Source: an uncultured Lachnospiraceae bacterium (GTDB lineage: Bacteria > Bacillota > Clostridia > Lachnospirales > Lachnospiraceae). From it: a stretch of 38,731 nucleotides of DNA. Below are positions 7,058 to 13,875 of the stretch, piece after piece. Below the pieces are notes generated by a model that saw only the letters and a list, made by a program, of their open reading frames with translations, had not been told where the DNA came from and did not search any database. Positions within the stretch are counted from its first letter, which is position 1. The number at the start of each line of letters is the position of its first letter. The position numbers and the translations under genes were made by a program. The stretch spans positions 1 to 38,731 of the forward strand of contig CAJTXP010000040.1 in NCBI GenBank assembly GCA_910583615.1, given 5' to 3'.

Positions 7058-7252
7058 CTATTCTTCTAAAATTGCGGTCACATCAACACCGAGAGCCTCT
7101 GCAAGCCTTCCAGCCGCAACTGTTGATACTTCACGCTGATTAAGTAAAACATTGATTCTGCTGCGGCTCACTCCATACGCATCAGCAAGCGCTTGTACAG
7201 TCATTTTCTTTCTGGACATACAAATATCAACTTTGTCTCTACTGATTTTCAA
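7058..7252 (-). CDS. XRE-family regulator, 64 aa
   Basis: This is a short Cro/CI-type helix-turn-helix protein: 'MTVQALADAYGVSRSRINVL' contains the two helices. I chose the TTG at 7252 because a perfect GGAGG lies eight bases before it; the upstream ATG at 7276 lacks a ribosome site. It is the first gene of the leftward early operon and is transcribed from the consensus-like promoter at 7296-7324. Divergent pairing with the larger XRE protein at 7404 resembles a Cro/CI switch, with this as the Cro-like partner. Confidence 0.7.
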   Translation of the reverse strand: MKISRDKVDICMSRKKMTVQALADAYGVSRSRINVLLNQREVSTVAAGRLAEALGVDVTAILEE

Positions 7253-7295
7253 TTTTCTTTCCTCCTTTCTACTCATTTTCGTACTACGCATTTTC

Positions 7296-7324
7296 ATAAT
7301 ATCATTGTATTGTCGTAGTGTCAA
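7296..7324 (-). promoter_or_regulatory. Consensus promoter of the element's early operon
   Basis: On the minus strand TTGACA (7319-7324), a 17-base spacer and TATTAT (7296-7301) are present. It lies between the two divergent HTH genes, and inverted TACGCA/TGCGTA motifs nearby (about 7285-7337) may be operator half-sites. Repression by the 7404-7805 product is inferred. Confidence 0.75.
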
Positions 7325-7403
7325 TACTATTTTGCGTAATTTAAACAAAACCATATTTACAAATACGATTTTTCATGTTTTAATAAATACATGGAGGTGG
7401 ATG

Positions 7404-7805
7404 ATGGCTCTTGGAAAAAAAATAAAGGAAATGTTACGACAAAAAAATATGACTGTAAAAGAACTCGCAGAAAAAACAGGAATTCCTCCTACGACATTAT
7501 ATTCATTTATAAATAGGGATAGCAAAACAGGAAAAATTGATTTCTTAAATAAAATTTGTACTTGTTTAGATATTGAAATAACAGACTTAATTGAATTGAA
7601 TAAAGATTCTTTAATTAGTTTAACACCATATAGTCTTACCTTTGCAGATGGTGTTAATAACTATGATGATCAATATGCTGTTCAAGAACAGATATTACTA
7701 GATTTTTTTAGAAAATTAAACAGCAAAGGGAAAGGAATGGCTATAAATTACGTCGAATACCTATCAGAAAAACCCGAAAATCAAATAGGACCTGAAAATC
7801 CATAG
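7404..7805 (+). CDS. XRE-family repressor (CI-like)
   Basis: The 133-residue protein begins at the second of two adjacent ATGs (7404), which gives the better spacing to GGAGG. An N-terminal helix-turn-helix (about residues 12-40, 'MTVKELAEKTGIPPTTLYSF') is followed by an acidic, mostly helical domain without a visible peptidase motif. It is divergent from the early operon and is the best candidate for the master repressor. The ImmA-like protease may be its antagonist. The gene is clearly more AT-rich than its surroundings. Confidence 0.75.
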   Translation: MALGKKIKEMLRQKNMTVKELAEKTGIPPTTLYSFINRDSKTGKIDFLNKICTCLDIEITDLIELNKDSLISLTPYSLTFADGVNNYDDQYAVQEQILLDFFRKLNSKGKGMAINYVEYLSEKPENQIGPENP

Positions 7806-7947
7806 TTATTTTTCGTCATTTTACAATAACCACACTCCGCCGCCCTGATCGGCTGCACCCGCACCCTGACAATATAATATGCTTACCCGGGCAGCCGGGG
7901 GACGTGCTCTCACCCGTTCCGAGTCTTGCGGAAAGGGGTCGATTATT

Positions 7948-8031
7948 ATGAGTACATATGAGGAATTTATGATTATACTGACCGCTGGTCTTCTGATCGT
8001 TGCGATTCTGAATCTGAAAAATAAGAAATAG
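7948..8031 (+). CDS. Holin-like type I toxin peptide, 27 aa
   Basis: The 27-residue peptide begins 'MSTYEEFMIIL', followed by a hydrophobic helix of about 15 residues and a basic 'NLKNKK' tail. This is the pattern of the putative holin-like toxins (Hol_Tox family) of Firmicutes, related in style to TxpA/BsrG-type membrane toxins. AAAGGGG lies 8-10 bases before the ATG. The stop codon lies inside the stem of a strong hairpin, and a convergent promoter at 8138-8166 would make an antisense RNA across the 3' end. A type I toxin-antitoxin pair is the natural reading. Confidence 0.75.
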   Translation: MSTYEEFMIILTAGLLIVAILNLKNKK

Positions 8032-8070
8032 CCGTCCTGCTCTCTGGTAAAGGTTGGACGACTATTTCTT
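8023..8070. terminator. Bidirectional terminator shared by toxin mRNA and antisense RNA
   Basis: Arms 8023-8037 and 8056-8070 pair over 15 bases with one G-U. Both outer ends are A/T-rich, so the hairpin can stop transcription from both sides. The left arm includes the toxin's last codons and stop. Confidence 0.7.
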
Positions 8071-8131
8071 AATAGCTTAAAATCTTATCGCCGGGACGGG
8101 TGACCGCAACTCACCTTCCGGCTGTCCTGTT
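8023..8131 (-). ncRNA. Predicted antitoxin antisense RNA
   Basis: A promoter at 8138-8166 points left toward the toxin gene, and the shared hairpin at 8023-8070 would end the transcript, giving an RNA of roughly 105-110 bases. It would be complementary to the 3' end of the toxin mRNA, as in TxpA/RatA. This is predicted only from promoter, hairpin and gene arrangement. Confidence 0.6.
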
Positions 8132-8137
8132 AAGCAT

Positions 8138-8166
8138 ATTATATGATATATATGCAGATTTTTCAA
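8138..8166 (-). promoter_or_regulatory. Promoter of the antisense RNA
   Basis: On the minus strand TTGAAA (8161-8166), 17 bases and TATAAT (8138-8143) form a near-consensus promoter. The -10 region and about 45 bases downstream are closely mirrored at 7872-7920 on the plus strand, where a matching TATAAT (7873-7878) precedes the toxin gene. Confidence 0.7.
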
Positions 8167-8309
8167 CCACAAATTTAAAAGGCCGCCCCGACGCGCCAAC
8201 ACCGGAGCGGCCGCAACACCGCACAGAGGACTGTGCAGTCTGCACCCACAGACAGTATACCACAGTCCCTTGGAAAATGCACTCATTTTTAAGAAAGGAC
8301 TGATTTTTT

Positions 8310-9380
8310 ATGCCGTCTTATTATGACGAAAAGACAAAATCATGGTACTGCAAGTTCTATTATACCGATTACACCGGGACCAGAAAGCAGAAGAAAAAGC
8401 GAGGCTTCAAGCTGCAGAGGGACGCCAAAGAATGGGAGCGGAACTTTCTGGAAACCCGGCAGGCCGATCTGTCCATGACCTTTGAGAACTTTGTACGGAT
8501 TTATAATGAGGACATGAAACACCGGCTCCGGGAGCATACCTTTGTGCAAAAGCAGTATGTCATCAATAAAAAGCTGCTTCCCTTCTTCGGGAAACTCCCG
8601 GTATCACAGATCACGCCCGCCCATGTCCGAAAGTGGCAGAACGGCCTGATCGCCTATCGGGACGAGAACGGCAAGCCCTACTCTAAAACTTATCTGAAGA
8701 CGATCAACAACCAGCTCACCGCCATCCTGAATTATGCGGTCCGGTACTATAATCTGAAAGAGAACCCCTGCAGGAAGGCCGGAAGCATCGGCAAAAGCCA
8801 CGCTGACGAGATGCAATTCTGGACAACGGAAGAGTTTAAGCAGTTCCTTGAAAAAATATCTGACAAGCCACAGGCACGGGCCGGGTTCCTGATCCTGTAT
8901 TATACCGGCCTGCGTATAGGCGAACTTCTCGCCCTGGAATATGCCGATATCGACTTTGAAGGCTGCAAGCTGAACATCAGCAAATCCTATCAGCACATAA
9001 GCGGCAGGGACGTTGTGACGCCTCCCAAGACACCGAAGAGCATCCGCACGGTATCTATACCGGAGTTTCTGCGGGACGAGCTGAAAGCCTATACAGGGCG
9101 GCTCTACGGGCTCCATAAGCACGACCGTATATTCCCATGTACAAAGTCCTTCTTTGAACATGAGATGGTCCGGGGAACCAGAGACGGAGAAGTGAAGCGC
9201 ATCCGCCTGCATGATATCCGGCACTCTCACGCCAGTCTGCTGATCGAGCTGGGCTTCTCCCCTCTGGCCATCGCTGACCGGCTGGGGCATGAGAAGGTGG
9301 AGACCACGCTGAACACTTACTCACACCTGTTCCCGCATAAGCGGGATGAAGTGGCCGAAAAGCTTCAGCAGTTAAAATAG
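8310..9380 (+). CDS. Tyrosine recombinase / integrase
   Basis: The 356-residue protein has the full domain order of Tn916/lambda-type integrases. It comprises an N-terminal AP2-like arm-binding domain (about 1-50), a SAM-like core-binding domain (about 55-150) and a C-terminal catalytic domain. The catalytic residues are visible: Arg202 in 'TGLRIGELLAL', Lys near 240-243, His301 and Arg304 in HDIRH, His327 in GHEK and the nucleophile Tyr337 in 'TLNTYSHL'. It reads toward attR and ends 76 bases before the core. It is expected to catalyse integration and excision at the guaA 3' end. Candidate arm sites lie at both ends of the element. Confidence 0.95.
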   Translation: MPSYYDEKTKSWYCKFYYTDYTGTRKQKKKRGFKLQRDAKEWERNFLETRQADLSMTFENFVRIYNEDMKHRLREHTFVQKQYVINKKLLPFFGKLPVSQITPAHVRKWQNGLIAYRDENGKPYSKTYLKTINNQLTAILNYAVRYYNLKENPCRKAGSIGKSHADEMQFWTTEEFKQFLEKISDKPQARAGFLILYYTGLRIGELLALEYADIDFEGCKLNISKSYQHISGRDVVTPPKTPKSIRTVSIPEFLRDELKAYTGRLYGLHKHDRIFPCTKSFFEHEMVRGTRDGEVKRIRLHDIRHSHASLLIELGFSPLAIADRLGHEKVETTLNTYSHLFPHKRDEVAEKLQQLK

Positions 9381-9400
9381 TACCATTTTAGTACCGCAGA
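9377..9400 (+). repeat. Candidate integrase arm-binding site, right end
   Basis: It matches the left-end block at 827-850 in the same orientation with two mismatches, and again has two TAGTACC motifs ten bases apart. It begins within the integrase stop codon region. Confidence 0.5.
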
Positions 9401-9407
9401 ACAAAAT

Positions 9408-9452
9408 AAAGAGCCGATTTTCCCTGTAAATTCAAGGTTTATCGACTCTTTT
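9408..9452. terminator. Terminator between integrase and guaA
   Basis: Arms AAAGAGCCGAT (9408-9418) and ATCGACTCTTT (9441-9451) pair with one mismatch, and the right side continues in T residues. It serves the integrase transcript, and read leftward it lies directly behind the guaA stop. Confidence 0.6.
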
Positions 9453-9456
9453 CTCT

Positions 9457-9470
9457 TTACTCGAACTCAA
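9457..9470. repeat. Right attachment core (attR) inside the guaA 3' end
   Basis: These 14 bases are identical to 715-728 and form the last codons and stop of guaA, so integration leaves the gene intact. Placement at the extreme 3' end of a conserved gene is typical of tyrosine integrases. Confidence 0.85.
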
Positions 9471-10998
9471 TCGTCCCTGGCGGTTTACTCGTCAGGTCAT
9501 AAACCACGCGGTTAACTCCCTTCACCTCGTTAATGATCCGGCTGGTCACTTTAAAAAGTACTTCATATGGAATCTGCGCACACTCAGCCGTCATAAAATC
9601 ACTGGTATTTACGGCTCTCAGCGCCACCGCATAGTCATAGGTCCGGAAATCTCCCATGACGCCGACAGAACGCATGTTTGTCAAGCCGGCGAAATATTGT
9701 CCCAGCCCTTTATCAAGTCCGGCTTTCGCGATCTCCTCCCGATAGATGTAGTCCGCGTCCTGTACGATCCGGACTTTTTCCTCCGTCACTTCTCCAATAA
9801 TCCGGATCCCCAGTCCCGGTCCCGGGAACGGCTGCCGGTAGACCAGATATTCCGGAATTCCAAGCTCCAGACCGGCTTTGCGCACCTCATCTTTGAACAG
9901 CATCCGGAGAGGCTCAATAATCTCTTTAAAATCCACCACGTCCGGCAGGCCGCCTACATTGTGGTGAGATTTGATGACCGCGGATTTTCCAAGGCCCGAT
10001 TCGATGACGTCCGGATAGATGGTTCCCTGTACCAGAAAATCCACCGCTCCGATCTTTTTCGCCTCTTCCTCAAAGACACGGATGAATTCCTCTCCGATGA
10101 TTTTCCGCTTCTGTTCCGGTTCCGTAACGCCTTTTAATTTTTCATAATACCGCTGCTGCGCATTGACCCGGATAAAATTCAACTCGTAGGGGCCGTCCGG
10201 TCCAAAGACGGCTTCCACCTCATCCCCCTCGTTCTTACGCAGCAGACCATGGTCCACGAACACGCAGGTCAGCTGTTTCCCGATGGCTTTGGACAGCAGC
10301 ACCGCCGCCACAGAAGAATCCACTCCGCCGGACAGGGCGCAGAGCACCTTTCCGTCTCCTACCTTCTCCTGGATCTGCTGGATCGTCTCCTCCACGAAAG
10401 AACCCATCTGCCAGTCTCCCGCGCATCCGCATACATCATACACAAATCTCTGAAGCATCTTGTGCCCCTCCTTTGTGTGCATGACCTCCGGATGGAACTG
10501 CGTTGCGTAGATTCTGCGTTCCGGACATTCCATGGCCGCCACCGGACAGACCGGCGTCCTGGCAGTCACCCGGAACCCTTCCGGAACCTGTGCGATATAA
10601 TCTGTATGACTCATCCATGCCACTGTAGAAAACTCCACATCTTTAAAAAGAACAGAGGACTTGTCTACTTCCACTTTGGTATGCCCGTATTCGCTGACCG
10701 GAGCCGTCTCCACGGTGCCGCCCAGACTCCAGGCAATCAGCTGGGAGCCATAACAGATTCCCAGAATCGGAATTCCCGCCTCAAAGATCTCTTTCTGATA
10801 ATGAGGCGACGCCTCGTCATAGACACTGTTGGGGCCGCCCGTGAAAATGATCCCTTTCGGGTTCATTTCTTTTATTTTCTCAAGGCTTAACGTGTATGGA
10901 TGCACTTCACAATATACATTGCATTCTCTGACTCTGCGGGCGATCAGCTGATTATACTGTCCGCCGAAATCCAGAACGATGACCATTTCTCTTGCCAA
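9457..10998 (-). CDS. guaA: GMP synthase (glutamine-hydrolysing)
   Basis: GuaA converts XMP, ATP and glutamine to GMP in the cytoplasm. The class I amidotransferase domain comes first, with nucleophile Cys82 in GICYGSQ and a C-terminal HPE. Next is the ATP pyrophosphatase domain with the P-loop SGGVDSS near residue 225, then the dimerisation domain ending in 'SKPPGTIEFE'. The frame is open further upstream, but I choose the TTG at 10998, nine bases after GGAGG, giving 513 residues, the normal length. The last 14 bases are the attachment site of the integrated element. The C-terminus is a normal GuaA end, so the gene was not altered by insertion. Confidence 0.97.
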   Translation of the reverse strand: MAREMVIVLDFGGQYNQLIARRVRECNVYCEVHPYTLSLEKIKEMNPKGIIFTGGPNSVYDEASPHYQKEIFEAGIPILGICYGSQLIAWSLGGTVETAPVSEYGHTKVEVDKSSVLFKDVEFSTVAWMSHTDYIAQVPEGFRVTARTPVCPVAAMECPERRIYATQFHPEVMHTKEGHKMLQRFVYDVCGCAGDWQMGSFVEETIQQIQEKVGDGKVLCALSGGVDSSVAAVLLSKAIGKQLTCVFVDHGLLRKNEGDEVEAVFGPDGPYELNFIRVNAQQRYYEKLKGVTEPEQKRKIIGEEFIRVFEEEAKKIGAVDFLVQGTIYPDVIESGLGKSAVIKSHHNVGGLPDVVDFKEIIEPLRMLFKDEVRKAGLELGIPEYLVYRQPFPGPGLGIRIIGEVTEEKVRIVQDADYIYREEIAKAGLDKGLGQYFAGLTNMRSVGVMGDFRTYDYAVALRAVNTSDFMTAECAQIPYEVLFKVTSRIINEVKGVNRVVYDLTSKPPGTIEFE

Positions 10999-11239
10999 AC
11001 CGTTTTTCCTCCTCGGTGTATTTGAAAATATTATACGTGATGTCTCATTTCCTTGCAAGCACTAAGAAGAAAAATCCGCTGCAAATCTGCCCCATCCATG
11101 ACCGCCAGCCAGCTGCCGGGCCAGCCGTCCGCTTCCCGCCGCATACCAGCCTGCGCCTTTCCGCCCCCCACTCCGCAGCAGCACCGCCCGCCGCAGCCAG
11201 CCTGCGCCTTTCCCTATCCGCCCGGAAACGGCCTCCGTT

Positions 11240-11905
11240 TTAGGACACGGCCGTCCGCTTTACCTGATTCAGCGCCGACGCCACTGCAGGCACGGAGATG
11301 ACTGCCGCCGTGATCAGAGCCTCCACCAGCAGAAAGCTGTAATTATACACGATGGGATACACGCCTTTCAGAGACTGGGGGAAAGTGTCCGGCATATAGC
11401 TCATCCAGTACAGATACCCTCCCAGCGCGTGAAAGGCCCCTCTTGCCAGCACTGCCGCGGCGTAGCCCTTGATCAGTCCTTTCGGGCTTCTGGCGAAAAA
11501 TCCCGCGACCCCAAGAGCCGCAAAAGCCAGTACATAGTCGCAGCATACCTGAAAAAAAGAGAGCACATAGGGCTCCTGTATAAACTGCAGGATTCCGTAG
11601 GCAAGGCCTACCAGAACGCCCGTCTTCACGCCGTACCAGTTAGCCGCCATGACGATGAAAAGCATGCTGCACAGCGTCACGCTGCCGCCCCAGGGCATCT
11701 CGAAAATCTTAATGTACGAGGTCACAAAGGCGAGCGCCATGGACGCCGCGCAGAAGATCAGCTGCTTTGTGGACATCCGGTTCTTCTCCGAACTTTTCCC
11801 TGCAAAATAGATCGCCAGCAGAAACAGCATGATCCCCGCGGCCACACATGCCGCATAACCGGCAGCCGTCAGGCCGCCCTCTGCGTTTACCAGAAACGAA
11901 AACAT
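11240..11905 (-). CDS. thiT: Energy-coupled thiamine transporter ThiT
   Basis: ThiT is the substrate-binding membrane component (S component) of an ECF transporter for thiamine. The 221-residue protein has about six hydrophobic helices. It includes the family's conserved region with 'YIKIFEMPWGGSVTLCSM', where the Trp-Gly-Gly stretch contributes to thiamine binding, and the aromatic 'YLYWMSYMP'. The start at 11905 is set by a GGAGG eight bases upstream. A TPP riboswitch and a terminator overlapping this ribosome site precede it, which confirms the ligand. The shared ECF A/T components are not in this window. Confidence 0.95.
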   Translation of the reverse strand: MFSFLVNAEGGLTAAGYAACVAAGIMLFLLAIYFAGKSSEKNRMSTKQLIFCAASMALAFVTSYIKIFEMPWGGSVTLCSMLFIVMAANWYGVKTGVLVGLAYGILQFIQEPYVLSFFQVCCDYVLAFAALGVAGFFARSPKGLIKGYAAAVLARGAFHALGGYLYWMSYMPDTFPQSLKGVYPIVYNYSFLLVEALITAAVISVPAVASALNQVKRTAVS

Positions 11906-11943
11906 AAAAAAACCTCCTTTATCTTCGACCGAAGACAAAGGAG
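11906..11943 (-). terminator. Riboswitch expression platform overlapping the thiT ribosome site
   Basis: A 13-base stem (CTCCTTTGTCTTC pairing with GAAGATAAAGGAG, loop GGTC) is followed by a T7 run right before the ATG. The stem contains the GGAGG ribosome site, so it could act both as a terminator and as a translation block when TPP is bound. Confidence 0.8.
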
Positions 11944-11959
11944 ATCTAACATCTCTCAT

Positions 11960-12052
11960 AACGCATCCCTACGTTGGCATTATCCAAATCAGGTTACAGG
12001 TCAGGACGGTATCAGTCCACTCTCAGCCCGCTTCCAAGCAAGCTCCCTTGTC
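11960..12052 (-). promoter_or_regulatory. TPP riboswitch (THI element)
   Basis: The minus-strand leader carries the conserved THI-box segments in order: GGGAGC near 12047, CTGAGAG near 12022, GACC, ACCTGAT, GGATAATGCC and AACGTAGGGA near 11965. It binds thiamine pyrophosphate and would turn thiT off when thiamine is plentiful. Confidence 0.95.
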
Positions 12053-12105
12053 ATCAATCTTATGTAGTTTTCTGTTTTCTACAATAAACAAAAATTCCGG
12101 CATTG

Positions 12106-12369
12106 TCAAGACTGTAATTGATGCTGATGCAGATATTTTTCTCTGGTGGCAAGTCCCCCGCGTATGTGCCTTTCCGATTTATTCACGTCCAGCACTTTCC
12201 TTGCCTCCGCCGCCAGGTGAGGGTTGATATAGAGAAGACGTTCTGCCACGTCTTTATGTACTGTCGACTTGCTTACTCCAAAGCTCTGGGCAGTCTGCCG
12301 GACAGTGGCGTTGTTCTGTATAATATAATTTGCGATCCTGACGGCTCTTTCCGAAATATAATCCTTCAC
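12106..12369 (-). CDS. spoIIID: Sporulation regulator SpoIIID
   Basis: SpoIIID is a small DNA-binding protein of the mother cell that switches genes on and off in the sigma-E phase of sporulation. The 87-residue product starts at a GTG (12369) seven bases after AGGGGAT. 'VRQTAQSFGVSKSTVHKDV' is its helix-turn-helix, and 'HIRGGLATREKYL' is the family's C-terminal signature. Length and sequence are typical. It shows the host can form endospores. Confidence 0.95.
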   Translation of the reverse strand: MKDYISERAVRIANYIIQNNATVRQTAQSFGVSKSTVHKDVAERLLYINPHLAAEARKVLDVNKSERHIRGGLATREKYLHQHQLQS

Positions 12370-12463
12370 CGAATATCCCCTGAATGAACTGTTTTTACAG
12401 TCTATGCAAAGATCCGATTCAATATGTTTCGGAAGGCGGGTCCTTTTTCCAAAAAACGAAGAA

Positions 12464-12563
12464 CCCGGTTGCAGAAGCAAAAAGTCCCATCGCAAAACCC
12501 GGCAAAGAGCAAAATCCGCATCACAAAAAACCCGGCAAAGAACAGAAGTCCCATCGCAAAAAA
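12464..12563. repeat. Three tandem 33-34-bp repeats
   Basis: Units at 12464-12497, 12498-12530 and 12531-12563 each begin with CCCGG and end in an A-run, most sharing CCCATCGCAAAA. They lie between spoIIID and the ABC operon terminator. They are directly adjacent with no spacers, so this is a minisatellite, not a CRISPR array. Confidence 0.7.
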
Positions 12564-12602
12564 TTCCGGAGCATGCAGACATACCGCCTGCATGCTCCGG
12601 AA
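12561..12602 (-). terminator. Terminator of the sugar operon
   Basis: A perfect 15-base stem (12588-12602 with 12564-12578) and nine-base loop is followed on the minus strand by T6. It lies about 45 bases after the substrate-binding-protein stop and ends the nine-gene leftward operon. Confidence 0.85.
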
Positions 12603-12645
12603 CTTTACAGTATCTGATTTCCGGGAAACTTTCCCTCTGTCCTGC

Positions 12646-13809
12646 CTAGAACAGATCCTTATAATCGTTGATATTGTCTTTGGTAAAGCGGATGGGGTCG
12701 CCCAGAAGCACCTGGGTGCCGCCGTCATAATATTCTTCCACGGTGTAGCTTCCAAGACGTCCTGCCGTCACGGTGTCGCCCACTGCCCCGGTGGATTCTC
12801 CGGTTGCGATGGAATGTACGGATGCAGCCGCCAGATAGCCCTGGTCATACGGGTCCCACAGATAGCAGTCATAGCAGATCCCGTTGTCGATGTAGGGAGC
12901 CATCTCGGAGGGCAGGCCGACGCCGGTCACCTTACATTCGGAGTTCATATCCTGGATCACCTTTGCGGCGGAGAGGATACCGACCGTCGTGGGGCTGATG
13001 ATGACATCCAGCTCCGGATAGTTCTGCAGCATTGCCTGCGCCTCCGTGGTGGATTTGTCCGGAAGATCGTCGCCGTATGCGATGGGAAGCACGGTGATGT
13101 TCTTGTAATCCTCCGGCTTGTCCTCCACTTCCTTCAGCATCGCCGCGCACCAGTCTGCGTGAAGCTGGGATTCCGGCTGTGCGGACAGGATGCCGATGGT
13201 GCCTTCCGCACCGGCGCCGCCGCAGATCTGCAGGGCGGAATCCATCTGCGCACGGCCCACCAGATCGATGGAAGCCTGCTCCACATGTACCTGGCGGGAG
13301 TCCGGATTTGCCGCGGAGTCAAACGTCACGACGGAGATGCCCTGTCCCATTGCCTGGGTCAGGATCGGCTCCAGTGCGTCAAAGTCCGACGCGATCACCG
13401 CAAGGCCGTCCACGCCCTGCGCGATCAGCTGGGAGATCACCTCGATCTCCTTCTCTGCGGTCGGTTCCTCGGTACCTCGATACATACAGTTGATCCCCTC
13501 TGACTCGCAGAATTCAGAGAATCCCACATACATGTCGATGAAGATCGGGTCCGACAGGGTCTTGGAGATCATGACATAGGTCGGCGCGTCGCTGCCCGCC
13601 ACATAGTCTGCCGTCGTGTCCCCGGAAGCAGCCGGAGCTTCTGCGGCATCCCCGGCCGCCTCGCCGGAATCTTCCGCAGCGGGAGCTTCCGCAGCCGGTT
13701 CGCTGCTGTCAACCGGCGCCGGCGCTTCTTTTCCTCCGCACCCCGCCAGCAGGGTGGAAAGCATACCTGCAGTCAGCAGGACCGTAAGCATTTTTCTCAT
13801 GTTTTTCAT
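12646..13809 (-). CDS. Sugar ABC transporter substrate-binding lipoprotein (RhaS-like, CUT2)
   Basis: This 387-residue lipoprotein has a signal peptide with lipobox LLAGC (Cys24), an Ala/Glu/Pro-rich linker to about residue 65, then a periplasmic-binding-protein type I fold. It runs from 'DAPTYVMISKTLSDPIFIDM' to a C-terminal 'TKDNINDYKDLF'. The overall plan and the C-terminus resemble RhaS rhamnose-binding proteins. LsrB-type proteins are also close, so the ligand is not certain; the surrounding enzymes suggest a pentose or ketopentose. It is the last gene of the operon, 66 bases after the second permease with a stable hairpin in the gap, and is followed by a strong terminator. Confidence 0.85.
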   Translation of the reverse strand: MKNMRKMLTVLLTAGMLSTLLAGCGGKEAPAPVDSSEPAAEAPAAEDSGEAAGDAAEAPAASGDTTADYVAGSDAPTYVMISKTLSDPIFIDMYVGFSEFCESEGINCMYRGTEEPTAEKEIEVISQLIAQGVDGLAVIASDFDALEPILTQAMGQGISVVTFDSAANPDSRQVHVEQASIDLVGRAQMDSALQICGGAGAEGTIGILSAQPESQLHADWCAAMLKEVEDKPEDYKNITVLPIAYGDDLPDKSTTEAQAMLQNYPELDVIISPTTVGILSAAKVIQDMNSECKVTGVGLPSEMAPYIDNGICYDCYLWDPYDQGYLAAASVHSIATGESTGAVGDTVTAGRLGSYTVEEYYDGGTQVLLGDPIRFTKDNINDYKDLF

Positions 13810-13832
13810 AGTGCTCCTCCTTTTTGAGTTCT

Positions 13833-13861
13833 GCGTCCGCCCTTTCTCTCTGGACGGACGC
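13833..13861 (-). other. Intercistronic hairpin before the binding-protein gene
   Basis: GCGTCCG (13833-13839) and CGGACGC (13855-13861) form a GC-rich stem in the permease to binding-protein gap. There is no T-run. Such hairpins often protect the downstream mRNA, which would raise the binding-protein level over the membrane parts; that role is inferred. Confidence 0.45.
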
Positions 13862-13875
13862 CGTTGTCTGGTTCT

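Larger units (their letters stand above)
715..9470. mobile_element. Capsid-encoding integrative element (phage satellite-like) at 3' end of guaA
   Basis: The region is bounded by a 14-bp direct repeat, and the right copy is the last 14 bases of guaA. Inside are a tyrosine integrase next to attR, two divergent HTH regulators, a RepA-like AAA ATPase, an iteron-like repeat cluster, an ImmA-like protease, a scaffold plus major capsid protein cassette, a zinc-ribbon protein and a type I toxin locus. No portal, terminase, protease, connector or tail gene is present in the 8.7 kb. This resembles phage-inducible chromosomal islands in regulation, replication and integration layout. Capsid-forming islands described so far also carry packaging genes, which are missing here. 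The alternative is a prophage that has lost most of its late genes. The intact att repeats and the compact, mostly intact gene order favour a satellite. Confidence 0.8.

Noticed and set aside
12464..12563. Possible CRISPR array
   Set aside because: Units are directly adjacent without unique spacers, have only three copies and no cas genes nearby.
12424..13503. A 359-codon open frame on the plus strand
   Set aside because: It is antisense to the well-supported substrate-binding lipoprotein gene and has no ribosome site or recognisable domain; GC-rich third positions keep the opposite frame open.
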